This document shows positions 15,544 through 23,486 of a stretch of 64,000 bases of DNA, piece by piece; the stretch's first letter is position 1, and every line of letters begins with the position of its first letter. Below the pieces are notes generated by a model, which had not been told where the DNA came from, did not search any database, and was given only the letters and a program-made list of their open reading frames with translations. Made by a program: the position numbers and the translations under genes. The DNA comes from Clostridia bacterium (GTDB taxonomy: Bacteria; Bacillota; Clostridia; Oscillospirales; CAG-272): contig JAFTVG010000032.1 in NCBI GenBank assembly GCA_017465885.1, positions 1-64,000 of the forward strand, in the 5' to 3' direction.

Positions 15544-16893
15544 TCAGTAATGATATCTTTTGCGCAAAAGCACCATAAAAAAGACGCTCACCGCCACAGC
15601 CAGCGCCTCTGCCGCCACCACCGACCACCAGATGCCCGAAAGCTGCCACAGATGGGAAAAGAGCAGGACGAACAGCACCTGAAAGACCACGGTTCGAAGG
15701 AAGGAGATCGCCGCTGACACGGGGCCGTTGTTCAAAGCCGTGAAGAAGGAGGAGCCAAAGATGGCAAGCCCCGAAAAGAGGAAGGACAGCGCGTAGATGC
15801 GGAAGCCCTCAAACGTCATTTCGTAAAGCACCGCATCGTAGCCCGAGAATAACAGGGCAAGGGGGAGGGCAAGAAGCTCTGAAAGCACCAGCATAAAAAC
15901 CGATGCGGACAGGATCAGGATCATACTCTTTTTGAAGAGATTTTTTAACTCCCCGTGGTTCTTGGCTCCGTAATGATAGCCGATAACGGGGGCAACGCCG
16001 TTTGAATAGCCGATAAAGATGCCGATGAAGATGAAGGAAACATACATCATCACCCCGTACGCCGCCACGCCGTCCTCGCCCGCCGCATCAAAGAGGCAGG
16101 AGTTATACAAAAGCCCCACAAGCGATCCCGAAATGCCCGTGACCAGCTCAGAGGAGCCGTTGGTGCAGGCCTGAAGCATCGCTCTCATATCCAAAACGGG
16201 CTTGGTTAAGCGCAAAAGCGATTTGTTTTTGAAAAGGAAATAGAAAAGGGGCAGTCCTCCCCCCACCACCTGCGAAAGGGAGGTGGCGATCGCCGCACCC
16301 GCCAGCTTGAAGCCTGCGGGAAAGAGGGGGATAAAGAGGGCGTCCAGCACCATATTGGTCACACCCGCCATCAGGGTGACGTATAGTCCAAGCTTTGGCT
16401 TTTCGGCGGTGACGAAAAAGATCTGGAACATAAACTGCAAGCTCCAGAAGGGCATTGCCGCAAGAAGGATATAGCCGTAAAGAAGGGCGTCAGAAAGCAT
16501 CTGCCCCTCGGCACCAAGCAGCACGAGGATGGGCTTTAAGGCAAAAAAGCCCGCCGCCGCAAGGACGATCCCAAGTCCGCCGGCGCTGTAAACGAAGAGT
16601 GAAAAAAGGCGGTTTGCCCGCTCCCTTTTGCCCTCGCCCAGCGTTTTTGCCACAAGTGCAGAGCCGCCCGCCCCGAACATAAAGCCGAAAACGCTGATGA
16701 TGTTCAAAACGGGATAGACGAAATTCACGGCGGCAAGGGCGGTCTTGCCCGCAAAATTGGTGACGAACACCCCGTCCACCACGCCGTAAAGAGAGGTGAA
16801 GACCATCATCACCATGGCGGGCAGAGTGAAGCGCAAGAGCGTTTTATAGGTGAAATGGTCCGAAAGGCGCACCTGTTCTCTCTGTCTTTTCAT
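15544..16893 (-). CDS. MATE family efflux transporter
   Basis: A 449-residue, 12-helix sodium- or proton-coupled drug/metabolite exporter. Both six-helix halves show the family pattern: TLPAMVMMVFTSLYGVVDG near the N-terminus, VNFVYPVLNIISVFGFMFG in helix 2, and the corresponding NGVAPVIGYHYGAKNHGE in the second half. The ATG at 16893 is preferred: AGGAGG lies upstream, while an earlier TTG is too close to it. The promoter at 16941-16969 fits. Substrate cannot be read from sequence. A second MATE gene is at 28700-30052. Confidence 0.93.
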   Translation of the reverse strand: MKRQREQVRLSDHFTYKTLLRFTLPAMVMMVFTSLYGVVDGVFVTNFAGKTALAAVNFVYPVLNIISVFGFMFGAGGSALVAKTLGEGKRERANRLFSLFVYSAGGLGIVLAAAGFFALKPILVLLGAEGQMLSDALLYGYILLAAMPFWSLQFMFQIFFVTAEKPKLGLYVTLMAGVTNMVLDALFIPLFPAGFKLAGAAIATSLSQVVGGGLPLFYFLFKNKSLLRLTKPVLDMRAMLQACTNGSSELVTGISGSLVGLLYNSCLFDAAGEDGVAAYGVMMYVSFIFIGIFIGYSNGVAPVIGYHYGAKNHGELKNLFKKSMILILSASVFMLVLSELLALPLALLFSGYDAVLYEMTFEGFRIYALSFLFSGLAIFGSSFFTALNNGPVSAAISFLRTVVFQVLFVLLFSHLWQLSGIWWSVVAAEALAVAVSVFFMVLLRKRYHY

Positions 16894-16940
16894 TACCGTC
16901 AATTCCTCCTTTCACCGTCATTTCTTGCCGTCTTCTTTGC

Positions 16941-16969
16941 AGTATAGCGGTTTTTTTGCCGCTTTTCAA
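16941..16969 (-). promoter_or_regulatory. promoter of the MATE-UPF0316 unit
   Basis: TTGAAA, 17 bp, TATACT on the minus strand. Confidence 0.65.
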
Positions 16970-17011
16970 GCCCTTGCGGGTAAACTTAGTGTGAACGAAT
17001 ATGACAGCGCC

Positions 17012-17494
17012 TCACGCCTCGGTGATCCGCTTGCCGCAAAGATGCTCCACCGACAGCGCTAAAAGCAGGGTGGCTTTGCCGAAATCGGCGATCTCTTTTT
17101 CCACGTAGCCGCCGTCGGAGGTGAATTTTTCTGACAGTCTGCGGCAAACGGCTCTTACCGTCTCTTCATCGTCCACCACCTTGATCCGCCCGAAGACCAC
17201 CAGGCTTTCAAAGCGGTCTGCCCAGGGGAGGTGCTCGTCCTTTCCCCGCTCTGCCATCAGGCAAAAGGATGCCTTGTCACTTTCCCTTATGGCGTCGGCG
17301 CGGTGTCCCTTGCCCCTTCCGCAGTGAAACCAGAGGAGCTTTTGCTCCTCGTCGTAAAAAAAGTTCATGGGCATCCCGTAGGGATAGCCGTCCTGCCCGT
17401 TTACCGACAGCACGCCCCGCTTTTCGCTTTTCAAAAGGGCGATGCACTCTTCAAGGCTTAACGCCTTGTTTTTTCTCTGTAGCTCCCGAAACAT
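17012..17494 (-). CDS. pyridoxamine 5'-phosphate oxidase-like flavoprotein
   Basis: A 160-residue split-barrel FMN protein of the PNPOx/NimA-like group. It shows the typical run ALLKSEKRGVLSVNGQDGYP, then PYGMPMNFFYDEEQKLLWFH and GKGHRADAIRESDKASFCL, which line the flavin pocket. Members reduce small molecules or nitro groups; the substrate is unknown. Its start lies inside the end of the DUF4186 gene (44 bp overlap) with AAGGAGG upstream, so the pair is co-translated. Confidence 0.88.
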   Translation of the reverse strand: MFRELQRKNKALSLEECIALLKSEKRGVLSVNGQDGYPYGMPMNFFYDEEQKLLWFHCGRGKGHRADAIRESDKASFCLMAERGKDEHLPWADRFESLVVFGRIKVVDDEETVRAVCRRLSEKFTSDGGYVEKEIADFGKATLLLALSVEHLCGKRITEA

Positions 17495-17909
17495 TCCTTT
17501 TTCCTCCTTTTTTCTCGGTCTTTTCCCCGTTTTTTGCCTTTTTTGAAAGCGCGGGGCGCGCCAGCTCTCTTTCGATATACGCCATTAACAGATCCACGAT
17601 CTTTTTCTGTTGCTCTTCGTCAAGCGCCCTGCCCTTCTTCACCCGATACCACTTTTCAAGACACCCCCTGCAGCAGCAGGCGCAGGCGTGCTGGGCAACG
17701 AAGCAGGGATGCCCCCGCATAGGGGTCTGCCTGCCGTCGTTTGGCGGCTCGGCGGGGGCAAGGCGGGTTCTTATAAAGTCGGCGCAGTGCCTTCTCACCG
17801 TATCCATCCCCACCCTTTTGACGTACGCCCGATCGCGTTCTGACAGATGAAAGGAGGAGCGAAACGCCGAGCGCTCCAGGCGGTCAAGTGCCTCGTTGAT
17901 GCTTGCCAT
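17451..17909 (-). CDS. DUF4186 family protein
   Basis: A 152-residue protein carrying the DUF4186 signature HPCFVAQHACACCCRGCLEK (about 67-86), where the cysteines probably bind a metal; the following W-Y-R-V and KKGRALDEEQQ stretch is also typical. Residues about 115-152 are a Lys-rich tail that overlaps the next gene and may not be conserved. Function is unknown; the family often acts near nucleic-acid genes, but nothing here shows that. The promoter at 17945-17973 is near-consensus. Confidence 0.85.
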   Translation of the reverse strand: MASINEALDRLERSAFRSSFHLSERDRAYVKRVGMDTVRRHCADFIRTRLAPAEPPNDGRQTPMRGHPCFVAQHACACCCRGCLEKWYRVKKGRALDEEQQKKIVDLLMAYIERELARPALSKKAKNGEKTEKKGGKRNVSGATEKKQGVKP

Positions 17910-17944
17910 ATCCTTCCCCCTTTTTTCTCTCGTTTTCTCCCTAC

Positions 17945-17973
17945 AGTATACCCCGACGTTCCCCCAATGTCAA
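17945..17973 (-). promoter_or_regulatory. promoter of DUF4186-PNPOx operon
   Basis: TTGACA, 17 bp, TATACT on the minus strand. Confidence 0.75.
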
Positions 17974-18323
17974 GACGGCAGAGGGGCAGAGAAGAAAAAA
18001 AGGTGAACCTCGCCTCTGCATTCTTAGCGGAGAAAACACGAACACCACCAAGGAAATCTCTTTGGTGGTGTTCTTTGTTGACGACGGCTAAGCAAAGCCT
18101 CCCTTGTGTAAAGGGAGCCTTATATGCGCCGTTCTTCTGCGGATAGTGGGTTCGGGCTTCTGCCCGATCGTGCGAGGATGTCCACGCGCTATGCTTGCCC
18201 CGGACGCCGGGCGTCGGGAAAGCGGAAAATGCGAGTTCGTAATTTGACTTTTTTATCTTTTTGTGTTAAACTATTGCTGTAAATATTAAAGCAAAAGTTG
18301 AATTGCGTTGGTAAACTGCTTGG

Positions 18324-18352
18324 TGTAAAAGTTTAAAAAAGATATGTATAAT
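18324..18352 (+). promoter_or_regulatory. promoter of the XRE-helical-repeat regulator
   Basis: A perfect TATAAT (18347-18352) with a poor -35 (TGTAAA at 17 bp), the type that often needs an activator or an extended -10. Confidence 0.5.
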
Positions 18353-18396
18353 TAGGGTACAAAAGCGCTTTTGAATTATCACAAAGGAGAATGATT

Positions 18397-19452
18397 ATGT
18401 CTATTGGAACTACAATCAAAAAACTTCGTCGTGACAGAAATATCACACAGGAGCAGTTTGCTGAAATGTTGGGCGTTTCTACAAACGCTGTCTCGCAGTG
18501 GGAGTGCGACAAGACCGCACCCGATATTTCACACCTTCCCGTGTTAGCAAATATTTTTGAGGTCAGCGCGGATGTCCTTCTTGAAATTGATATTGCCAAA
18601 AGCAAAAAGCAATCCGAGATCAAAGAATTTACAGCCAAGTACGCAGAATTTCACAGCCAAGGAAAAACAGAAGAAAGACTAAATCTCTGCCGTGCAATGC
18701 AGAAGAAATATCCAAACGACGAGACCGTGCGTTACTACTTGATGAGAGTATTGCAAAACGGATATATCGACGAAAGCTTTGACGAGATCGTTATGCTCGG
18801 CGAACAGCTTATGGAATCCACAAATATGGAATATAAGATGGGCGCTATTCGCGGTTTATGCTTTACCTATTTGCACATAGGTGATAGAGCCAAAGCATTA
18901 CAGTATGCGGATATGATTCCTCCGACAGAAGATCTACACTTACACGTTTTAGAAGGTAATGAACTTGTAGAGCATTGTCAGAATTATTTTTGGAAAGTTT
19001 GTGACAAAATGTATCTCTATATAAAATACATGCTTGATTGCACAGACGCCGAATATACTCACGAAGAAAAACATGCAATGTGGGAAACGCTTTACAATAT
19101 TTTCCATATGATTTTCACAGATAAAGATTTTGGCTTCTACAATGACCGCCTTGTAAGAATCAGTTTCTTTATGGCACTTGAAAGTGGAAAAGCGGGACAG
19201 TTTGAAAGAGCAATGGAAGAACTTGAAAAGCTGCTTATCTATCTTGAAAATTATAAAGGATTCACGGGAATTTCTCATTCATCTTTGCTCGTCAACAAGA
19301 TCAAAATCGGTCAGCCCAACATTGCCAAGAGCAGTGAAGAAACGCTCGGTCACGCTTATTTGAGATATCTCAATAACAATGAGGCGGTGTTTTCATCGAT
19401 CAAGGATACGCCTCGCTATTTGAACATCAAAGAACGGCTTTCCAATTTATAA
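18397..19452 (+). CDS. XRE-family regulator with C-terminal helical repeats
   Basis: A 351-residue cytoplasmic protein. Residues 1-62 are an XRE helix-turn-helix (IGTTIKKLRRDRNITQEQFA, then VSTNAVSQWECDKTAPD). Residues about 75-350 are helical with TPR-like pairs, as in peptide-responsive RRNPP regulators or other TPR-bearing transcription factors; the ligand is unknown. The ATG at 18397 is chosen over one two codons earlier because AAAGGAG is 7 nt away. The gene is clearly more AT-rich than its neighbours, which points to transfer. Its own promoter and terminator make it autonomous. Confidence 0.85.
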   Translation: MSIGTTIKKLRRDRNITQEQFAEMLGVSTNAVSQWECDKTAPDISHLPVLANIFEVSADVLLEIDIAKSKKQSEIKEFTAKYAEFHSQGKTEERLNLCRAMQKKYPNDETVRYYLMRVLQNGYIDESFDEIVMLGEQLMESTNMEYKMGAIRGLCFTYLHIGDRAKALQYADMIPPTEDLHLHVLEGNELVEHCQNYFWKVCDKMYLYIKYMLDCTDAEYTHEEKHAMWETLYNIFHMIFTDKDFGFYNDRLVRISFFMALESGKAGQFERAMEELEKLLIYLENYKGFTGISHSSLLVNKIKIGQPNIAKSSEETLGHAYLRYLNNNEAVFSSIKDTPRYLNIKERLSNL

Positions 19453-19457
19453 TCCTC

Positions 19458-19484
19458 GCCCCGCCTCGCGCGGGGCTTTTCTTT
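19458..19484 (+). terminator. terminator of the XRE regulator gene
   Basis: GCCCCGC, 5-nt loop, GCGGGGC, then TTTTCTTT. Confidence 0.88.
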
Positions 19485-19716
19485 GGGTTCTGCATATCAA
19501 AAGCCACCACGAAAAAACGTGGTGACTCATTTCAATTTTACCGCAATTTTTGCACGCACTCACCCCTGCAACTTTGTTTTGGAAATACTCCGTTTCCACC
19601 CACAAAACGCAGTTATCAAAGCGGGAGAAGCGTTTTGCGGCGGCGCAAACCGAATTTCAATTTGCCTCTTTTCACCGCTTTACCTCCGAAGTGCCTCTGA
19701 ATTTTCTTGCAGTCTG
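19485..19716. other. intergenic stretch, no gene supported
   Basis: Contains one hairpin CCACCACG/CGTGGTGA-type (19505-19524, six-A loop) and no ribosome-binding site ahead of any open frame. A frame of 88 codons on the plus strand has no known similarity or start signal. Confidence 0.4.
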
Positions 19717-19745
19717 TTGCAATTTTCTTCTTTTGATGCTATACT
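19717..19745 (+). promoter_or_regulatory. promoter of the hydrolase-peroxiredoxin pair
   Basis: TTGCAA, 17 bp, TATACT; leader of about 50 nt. Confidence 0.7.
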
Positions 19746-19800
19746 GTAAAAGAGCGGTCGAAACGAAACGATCAACGAGCCGACCGTCATCGGAGGAGCC

Positions 19801-20574
19801 ATGACCTTTTTCAAAAGCAAAAAAGGAAAAATACTGATCGCCGTCCTGGCATCAGTCCTTTCACTCAGCCTGCTTTTAACGGGCGGCTGCGCCCTTTATC
19901 TTGCCGATTATTATAAGACCGACAAGGAGCAATCGGGACGCCTTTGCGCAGAGCTTTCATCGACAGACGTGGAGCGCACCACCCTTTCTGACGGCACGCT
20001 TCTTTTTATGCCCCCCGATCCCGCGGCGGGCTTCATCTTCTACCCCGGAGGCAAGGTGGAGTATACCGCCTACCTGCCCCTGATGGAGGCGCTTGCCGCA
20101 AGGGGGATCTGCTGTCTGCTTCTGAAAATGCCCTTCAATCTGGCAGTTTTTGACGTTGACGCCGCAAAGGGTCTTGCCGACCTCTACCCCGAAATTGAAG
20201 ACTGGTATATCGGCGGTCACTCTCTTGGCGGCTCGATGGCGGCAAGCCATCTTGCAAAAAACACCGGCGACTATCGGGGGCTTATACTGTTGGCATCCTA
20301 TTCCACCGCCGACCTGAAAGGCTCGGGGCTGTCCGTCCTTTCGGTATACGGAAGCGAGGACGGGGTATTAAACCTTGAAAAGTATGAAAAATACAAGGAA
20401 AACCTGCCAAAAGACCATAAAGAGCTGGTGATCGACGGCGGATGCCACGCCTTTTTTGGCTGCTACGGCGCGCAGAAGGGGGACGGCACCCCCACCCTCA
20501 CAGTAAAAGAACAGATCGAGCAGACGGCGGATGCCGTTGCCTCGCTGACCGTGATCAACGAACTCAAGCCTTAA
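19801..20574 (+). CDS. membrane-anchored alpha/beta hydrolase
   Basis: A 257-residue protein with an N-terminal membrane or lipoprotein-like signal (about 10-33; LTGGC is a non-ideal lipobox) and an alpha/beta-hydrolase domain. Nucleophile Ser141 lies in GGHSLGGS; the later VYGSEDGV (Asp) and DGGCHAFFG (His) complete the triad. FYPGGKVEY near 80-88 forms the oxyanion region. This fits the Abhydrolase_5-type extracellular esterases; the substrate is unknown. GGAGGAGCC precedes the ATG. The peroxiredoxin gene follows after 12 bp. Confidence 0.87.
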   Translation: MTFFKSKKGKILIAVLASVLSLSLLLTGGCALYLADYYKTDKEQSGRLCAELSSTDVERTTLSDGTLLFMPPDPAAGFIFYPGGKVEYTAYLPLMEALAARGICCLLLKMPFNLAVFDVDAAKGLADLYPEIEDWYIGGHSLGGSMAASHLAKNTGDYRGLILLASYSTADLKGSGLSVLSVYGSEDGVLNLEKYEKYKENLPKDHKELVIDGGCHAFFGCYGAQKGDGTPTLTVKEQIEQTADAVASLTVINELKP

Positions 20575-20586
20575 AGGAGCAACGAT

Positions 20587-21039
20587 ATGTTAAAGGAAAA
20601 TTCTCTCGCCCCCGATTTCACCCTGCCCGACAGCAAGGGACAAGCCCGCACTCTTTCGGAATTCAGAGGAAAAAAGGTGGTGCTTTACTTCTATTCCAAG
20701 GCAGGCACCCCCGGTTGCACCCGTCAGGCGTGCGCCTTTGGACAAGCCTTCGACGCCTTTGAAGAAAAGAACGCCGCGGTCATCGGCGTCAGCAAGGACA
20801 GCCCCGCCGCCCTTGCCCGCTTTGAAGAAAAGCACGGTCTGCCCTTTTTGCTGTTGTCCGACGCCGACCTAACGGTGAGCAAAAGCTACGAGGTGTGGCA
20901 GGAAAAGAAGCTTTACGGCAAAACCTCCTTCGGCGTGGTGCGCTCCACCTATATTATAAACGAGGAGGGCGTCATCACCCACGCCCTATATAAGGTCAAG
21001 CCCGACGAAAACGCCGAGCAGGTGCTTGCCCTTTTATAA
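20587..21039 (+). CDS. bcp: thioredoxin-dependent peroxiredoxin (BCP/PrxQ)
   Basis: Reduces hydrogen peroxide and organic peroxides with electrons from thioredoxin. The 150-residue protein shows APDFTLPDSKG, the active site GTPGCTRQACAF with peroxidatic Cys44 and resolving Cys49 (the PrxQ alpha-2 type), and the FGVVRSTYIINEEG end motif. AAAGGAG precedes the ATG. Cytoplasmic, 12 bp after the hydrolase gene, and followed by a repeat element that ends the transcript. Confidence 0.94.
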   Translation: MLKENSLAPDFTLPDSKGQARTLSEFRGKKVVLYFYSKAGTPGCTRQACAFGQAFDAFEEKNAAVIGVSKDSPAALARFEEKHGLPFLLLSDADLTVSKSYEVWQEKKLYGKTSFGVVRSTYIINEEGVITHALYKVKPDENAEQVLALL

Positions 21040-21048
21040 AAAACAAAT

Positions 21049-21254
21049 CCGCCGCAGTGCCTTTGGCACTGCGGCAAAGCGTTTGATAAACCTCTTTTCA
21101 AAAGAAAAAAGGGGTGGCAAGCCACCCATTCTTCCAAAGTTTTTGAGGGTTTTTAGGGGACTTTTTACAAAAAGCCCCCTAAATGGGGATTGGGGCAAAG
21201 CCCCAAATGCTTTTTCAACAGACTGCCGCCGCAGTGCCAAAGGCACTGCGGCGG
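21049..21254. repeat. MITE-like intergenic element, copy 1
   Basis: About 206 bp bounded by inverted copies of one palindrome (CCGCCGCAGTGCC with its complement at 21049-21075 and 21226-21254). The core (about 21095-21212) holds stacked hairpins: CCCCT/AGGGG around ACTTTTTACAAAAAG, GGGGC/GCCCC, and a GGGTGGC/GCCACCC-type stem. In opposite orientation the core matches the elements at 26494-26610 and 42790-42865. It separates two convergent genes and its ends can act as terminators. No reading frame for a transposase is inside. Confidence 0.8.
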
Positions 21255-21263
21255 AGCGTTTAT

Positions 21264-21935
21264 TCATTCGGTTAAATGAGCGTTGACGCGTTCAAGCAGA
21301 TGCTCTGCCAGCTCGTCCAGTCCCTGTCCCGTTTTGGCAGAAACGAAAAACACCTTGATCTCGGGGTTGCGCATTCTGGCGTTTGCCACCACCCTTTCGG
21401 TGTCGAAATCGAAATAGGGCAAAACGTCCACCTTGTTGATAACCAGCACCGAGCAGGTCTCGTACATCAAGGGATACTTCAAGGGCTTATCGTCGCCCTC
21501 GGGCACCGACAACACGGTCATATTGAAGTGTGCCCCCGTGTCAAACTCGGCAGGGCAGACCAGATTGCCCACGTTTTCAAGCACCACCAGATCGTAGCCT
21601 TCAAAGCCCAGCTCCAAAAGCCCCTGCCTTGTCATATCGGCATCCAGATGGCACATTCCGCCGGTGTGGATCTGAATGGTGTCCACCCCTGCTGAAAGCA
21701 TGGTCTTGGCATCCACCGCAGAGTCGATGTCCGCCTCCATCACCCCAAGGCGCAGACGTTCCTTAAACCGACGGGCAAGGCCCAGAAGCAGGGTGGTTTT
21801 TCCCGAGCCGGGCGAGGACATCAGATTGATCAGAACGGTCTTCTTTTCCTTCAGCTCGGCGCGCAACATCTCGGCGTCCTTGTCGTTATCCTCAAAAACG
21901 CTCTGCTTCACCTCTATGATCCGTATTTCATCCAT
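21264..21935 (-). CDS. hypB: nickel-incorporation GTPase HypB
   Basis: HypB uses GTP to hand nickel to [NiFe]-hydrogenase (or, with partners, to urease). The 223-residue protein has Walker A SSPGSGKT (40-47), EADIDSAVD, the metal-site residues Cys95 and His96 in GGMCHLD and Cys127 in NVGNLVCPAEFD, and NKVD. The N-terminal CxxCGC high-affinity nickel motif and His-rich stretch of some HypB proteins are absent. It overlaps the Fe-S gene by 8 bp. No hydrogenase, HypC-F or urease gene is in this window, so the client is unknown. Confidence 0.93.
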   Translation of the reverse strand: MDEIRIIEVKQSVFEDNDKDAEMLRAELKEKKTVLINLMSSPGSGKTTLLLGLARRFKERLRLGVMEADIDSAVDAKTMLSAGVDTIQIHTGGMCHLDADMTRQGLLELGFEGYDLVVLENVGNLVCPAEFDTGAHFNMTVLSVPEGDDKPLKYPLMYETCSVLVINKVDVLPYFDFDTERVVANARMRNPEIKVFFVSAKTGQGLDELAEHLLERVNAHLTE

Positions 21936-23019
21936 CTCGTCCGTCCTCCTTGCTCTCCTCCCAGATCTTCAGATCCAGGTTGTAGTCCTTGAGGAAATAT
22001 TCGTGCAGGTCCTCTCTCATAGGCATGGTCTGCTTGATGGAGATCACCCCGGGCTTACACTTGCTCTTGCAAATGCCGCATCCCACGCACAGCTCCTGAT
22101 TGATGCGCACCTTGCCGTCCTCACCAAAGGAGATGGCTTCCACGGGACAGCCGTTTGCACCCGACACGCACTGCTTGCAGCCAACGCACCCGGTTCTGTC
22201 TGCCACGGCAGTCCAACCCGAGGGATGGAAGCGGTGACGCTCCTTTTCGGTGGCGTTACGGGCAAGGCGCATGGCGATGCAGCAGCAAGGACAGCAAAAG
22301 CAGATCTCCAAAAACTTGTCCATCTGATCGTTGCGGATGCCCCAGAGGAGCTGCTCCACCTCCACCCAGACCGCCTGACCCATCAGACCGTATTCCGCCG
22401 CCTTGTCCACTCTGCGGCAGGCTTCCTCGTAGTCGATCTCCTTGCCTAAATTGTGCTTGACGATCACTCTGCCCGCTTCACCGAGGAAAAGACAGCCCAC
22501 GTCGTGGGGGAAGTCCTTGCAGTCGTTTGCCTCGCGGCAAAGGCAGGAGTCCATCCCGCCAATGAAGGTGGCGTTCTTTAACGACTTTTTGATCAGATCC
22601 ATGGGCACCACCACCTTTTGACTCTCGTCGGTGATGTCCACGTGCAGGGGCATGACCACGGTGGAGGTGTGCGCCTCCATATCGGGTGAGAGCATAATGC
22701 CCTTTTTGTAGATCTTGCCCTTGATGCCCCCCTCCTTCATCCAGACCGAAAACCTGATGAACATCTTGTAAAGCTTCAAGGCAAGGGGCCAGCGCTTGTC
22801 GCTCATATAAATGAGATGCTCTTTTAAAAAGTTATAGATGCCAAGACCGTTTGAGTGGTTTTTAAAGGGCGGGAAGCCCACTTCCTTTCTCTTTAACCGC
22901 TCTTTGTCAAGATAGAGCACGTTTCCCTGCTCGTCGATATTTTCTTCGCTCAGCGGGCAGTCCACCTTTAAGGTGTGATGCTGCTGCTCTGCTTCCTGCT
23001 TGTTGGTTTGCTCTTCCAT
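21928..23019 (-). CDS. cysteine-rich multi-cluster Fe-S protein
   Basis: A 363-residue cytoplasmic protein. After a soluble N-terminal half, a CLCREANDC-x8-C set (Cys159, 161, 167, 176) and a dense CFCCPCCC block (240-247) resemble the CxCR/CCxCC Fe-S proteins of anaerobes. Two ferredoxin-type sets follow: CVGCKQC-x6-CP (278-291), with a longer last gap than usual, and CVGCGICKSKC (311-321). It could hold three or four clusters and pass electrons. The ATG at 23019 is better spaced from GAGG than one two codons earlier. Its place between HypA-like and HypB proteins suggests it serves the same metal centre; this is inference. Confidence 0.8.
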   Translation of the reverse strand: MEEQTNKQEAEQQHHTLKVDCPLSEENIDEQGNVLYLDKERLKRKEVGFPPFKNHSNGLGIYNFLKEHLIYMSDKRWPLALKLYKMFIRFSVWMKEGGIKGKIYKKGIMLSPDMEAHTSTVVMPLHVDITDESQKVVVPMDLIKKSLKNATFIGGMDSCLCREANDCKDFPHDVGCLFLGEAGRVIVKHNLGKEIDYEEACRRVDKAAEYGLMGQAVWVEVEQLLWGIRNDQMDKFLEICFCCPCCCIAMRLARNATEKERHRFHPSGWTAVADRTGCVGCKQCVSGANGCPVEAISFGEDGKVRINQELCVGCGICKSKCKPGVISIKQTMPMREDLHEYFLKDYNLDLKIWEESKEDGRDG

Positions 23020-23054
23020 ACTCATTCCTCAAAAACGTTTTTTTCGCGGGGGTC

Positions 23055-23297
23055 TTAATAGCCGATCTCCTTGATGATCAGCCCCTTGCCGGGGGCAAGA
23101 GCGATCTTTAGTTCGGCATCCCTTAATCGGGGGTAGCTTTCCTTTGCAAGGGGAAAAAGCTTTTCAAAAAAGACGGGCACGAAGGTGGACTCGGTGCCCA
23201 CCTCAAGGGTCATGAATTTGATCCGCTCAATACCGTTTTGCTCGGCAATACCGTTGACCTTGCTCACCGCTCTGCTGAGCACTCCAAGCTCGTGCAT
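23055..23297 (-). CDS. HypA-like protein lacking the zinc domain
   Basis: Eighty residues beginning MHELGVLSRAVSKV, the HypA start with the nickel-binding His2, followed by the usual IERIKFMTLEVGTES and VPVFFEKLFPLAKES elements. Normal HypA is about 113-120 residues and ends in a CxxC...CxxC zinc ribbon; here the protein stops at KEIGY with no cysteine, and only 35 bp remain before the next start, so no frameshifted zinc domain is hidden. The ATG at 23297 follows AGGAAAAGGA. It may be a nickel-delivery variant working with HypB. Confidence 0.8.
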   Translation of the reverse strand: MHELGVLSRAVSKVNGIAEQNGIERIKFMTLEVGTESTFVPVFFEKLFPLAKESYPRLRDAELKIALAPGKGLIIKEIGY

Positions 23298-23333
23298 TTC
23301 CTTTTCCTGCCTTCTTTGAGATGTTTTTATCCT

Positions 23334-23361
23334 AAAAAAGCCCCTAAGTGGGGCGCTTTTT
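23334..23361 (-). promoter_or_regulatory. terminator-like hairpin in the hyp leader (possible attenuator)
   Basis: Directly after the promoter, GCCCC/GGGGC with a 5-nt loop is bounded by an A-run before and TTTTTT after. That is the shape of an intrinsic terminator placed in the 5' leader, about 35 nt before the HypA-like start. Confidence 0.5.
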
Positions 23362-23363
23362 AA

Positions 23364-23392
23364 AGTATAGCACATCAGCCGTCTTTTTTCAA
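23364..23392 (-). promoter_or_regulatory. promoter of the HypA/Fe-S/HypB operon
   Basis: TTGAAA, 17 bp, TATACT on the minus strand. Confidence 0.7.
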
Positions 23393-23486
23393 GCATCTTC
23401 AAAGAAGATAGGAGGATTGTGCAAAAAAGGATCTTTTTTGAGATAAAAGGTCAAAAAGAAAACAAGACCCAACGGGCACGCCTGCT

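Larger units (their letters stand above)
17910..18396. other. gene-poor stretch with serial hairpins
   Basis: No supported gene. Besides the flanking promoters it holds four dyads: GAACACCACCAA/TTGGTGGTGTTC (18040-18073, 12 bp), CTCCCTT/AAGGGAG (18099-18117), CGGGC/GCCCG (18153-18166) and GACGC/GCGTC (18203-18215). Base composition drops sharply toward AT after about 18235. It resembles decayed REP-like elements at the edge of an acquired gene. Confidence 0.5.

Noticed and set aside
18099-18220. tRNA-like folds in the gene-poor stretch
   Set aside because: Serial hairpins without acceptor, anticodon or T-loop arrangement.
19483-19749. 88-codon frame between the XRE regulator and the hydrolase
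   Set aside because: No ribosome site and it overlaps the downstream promoter.
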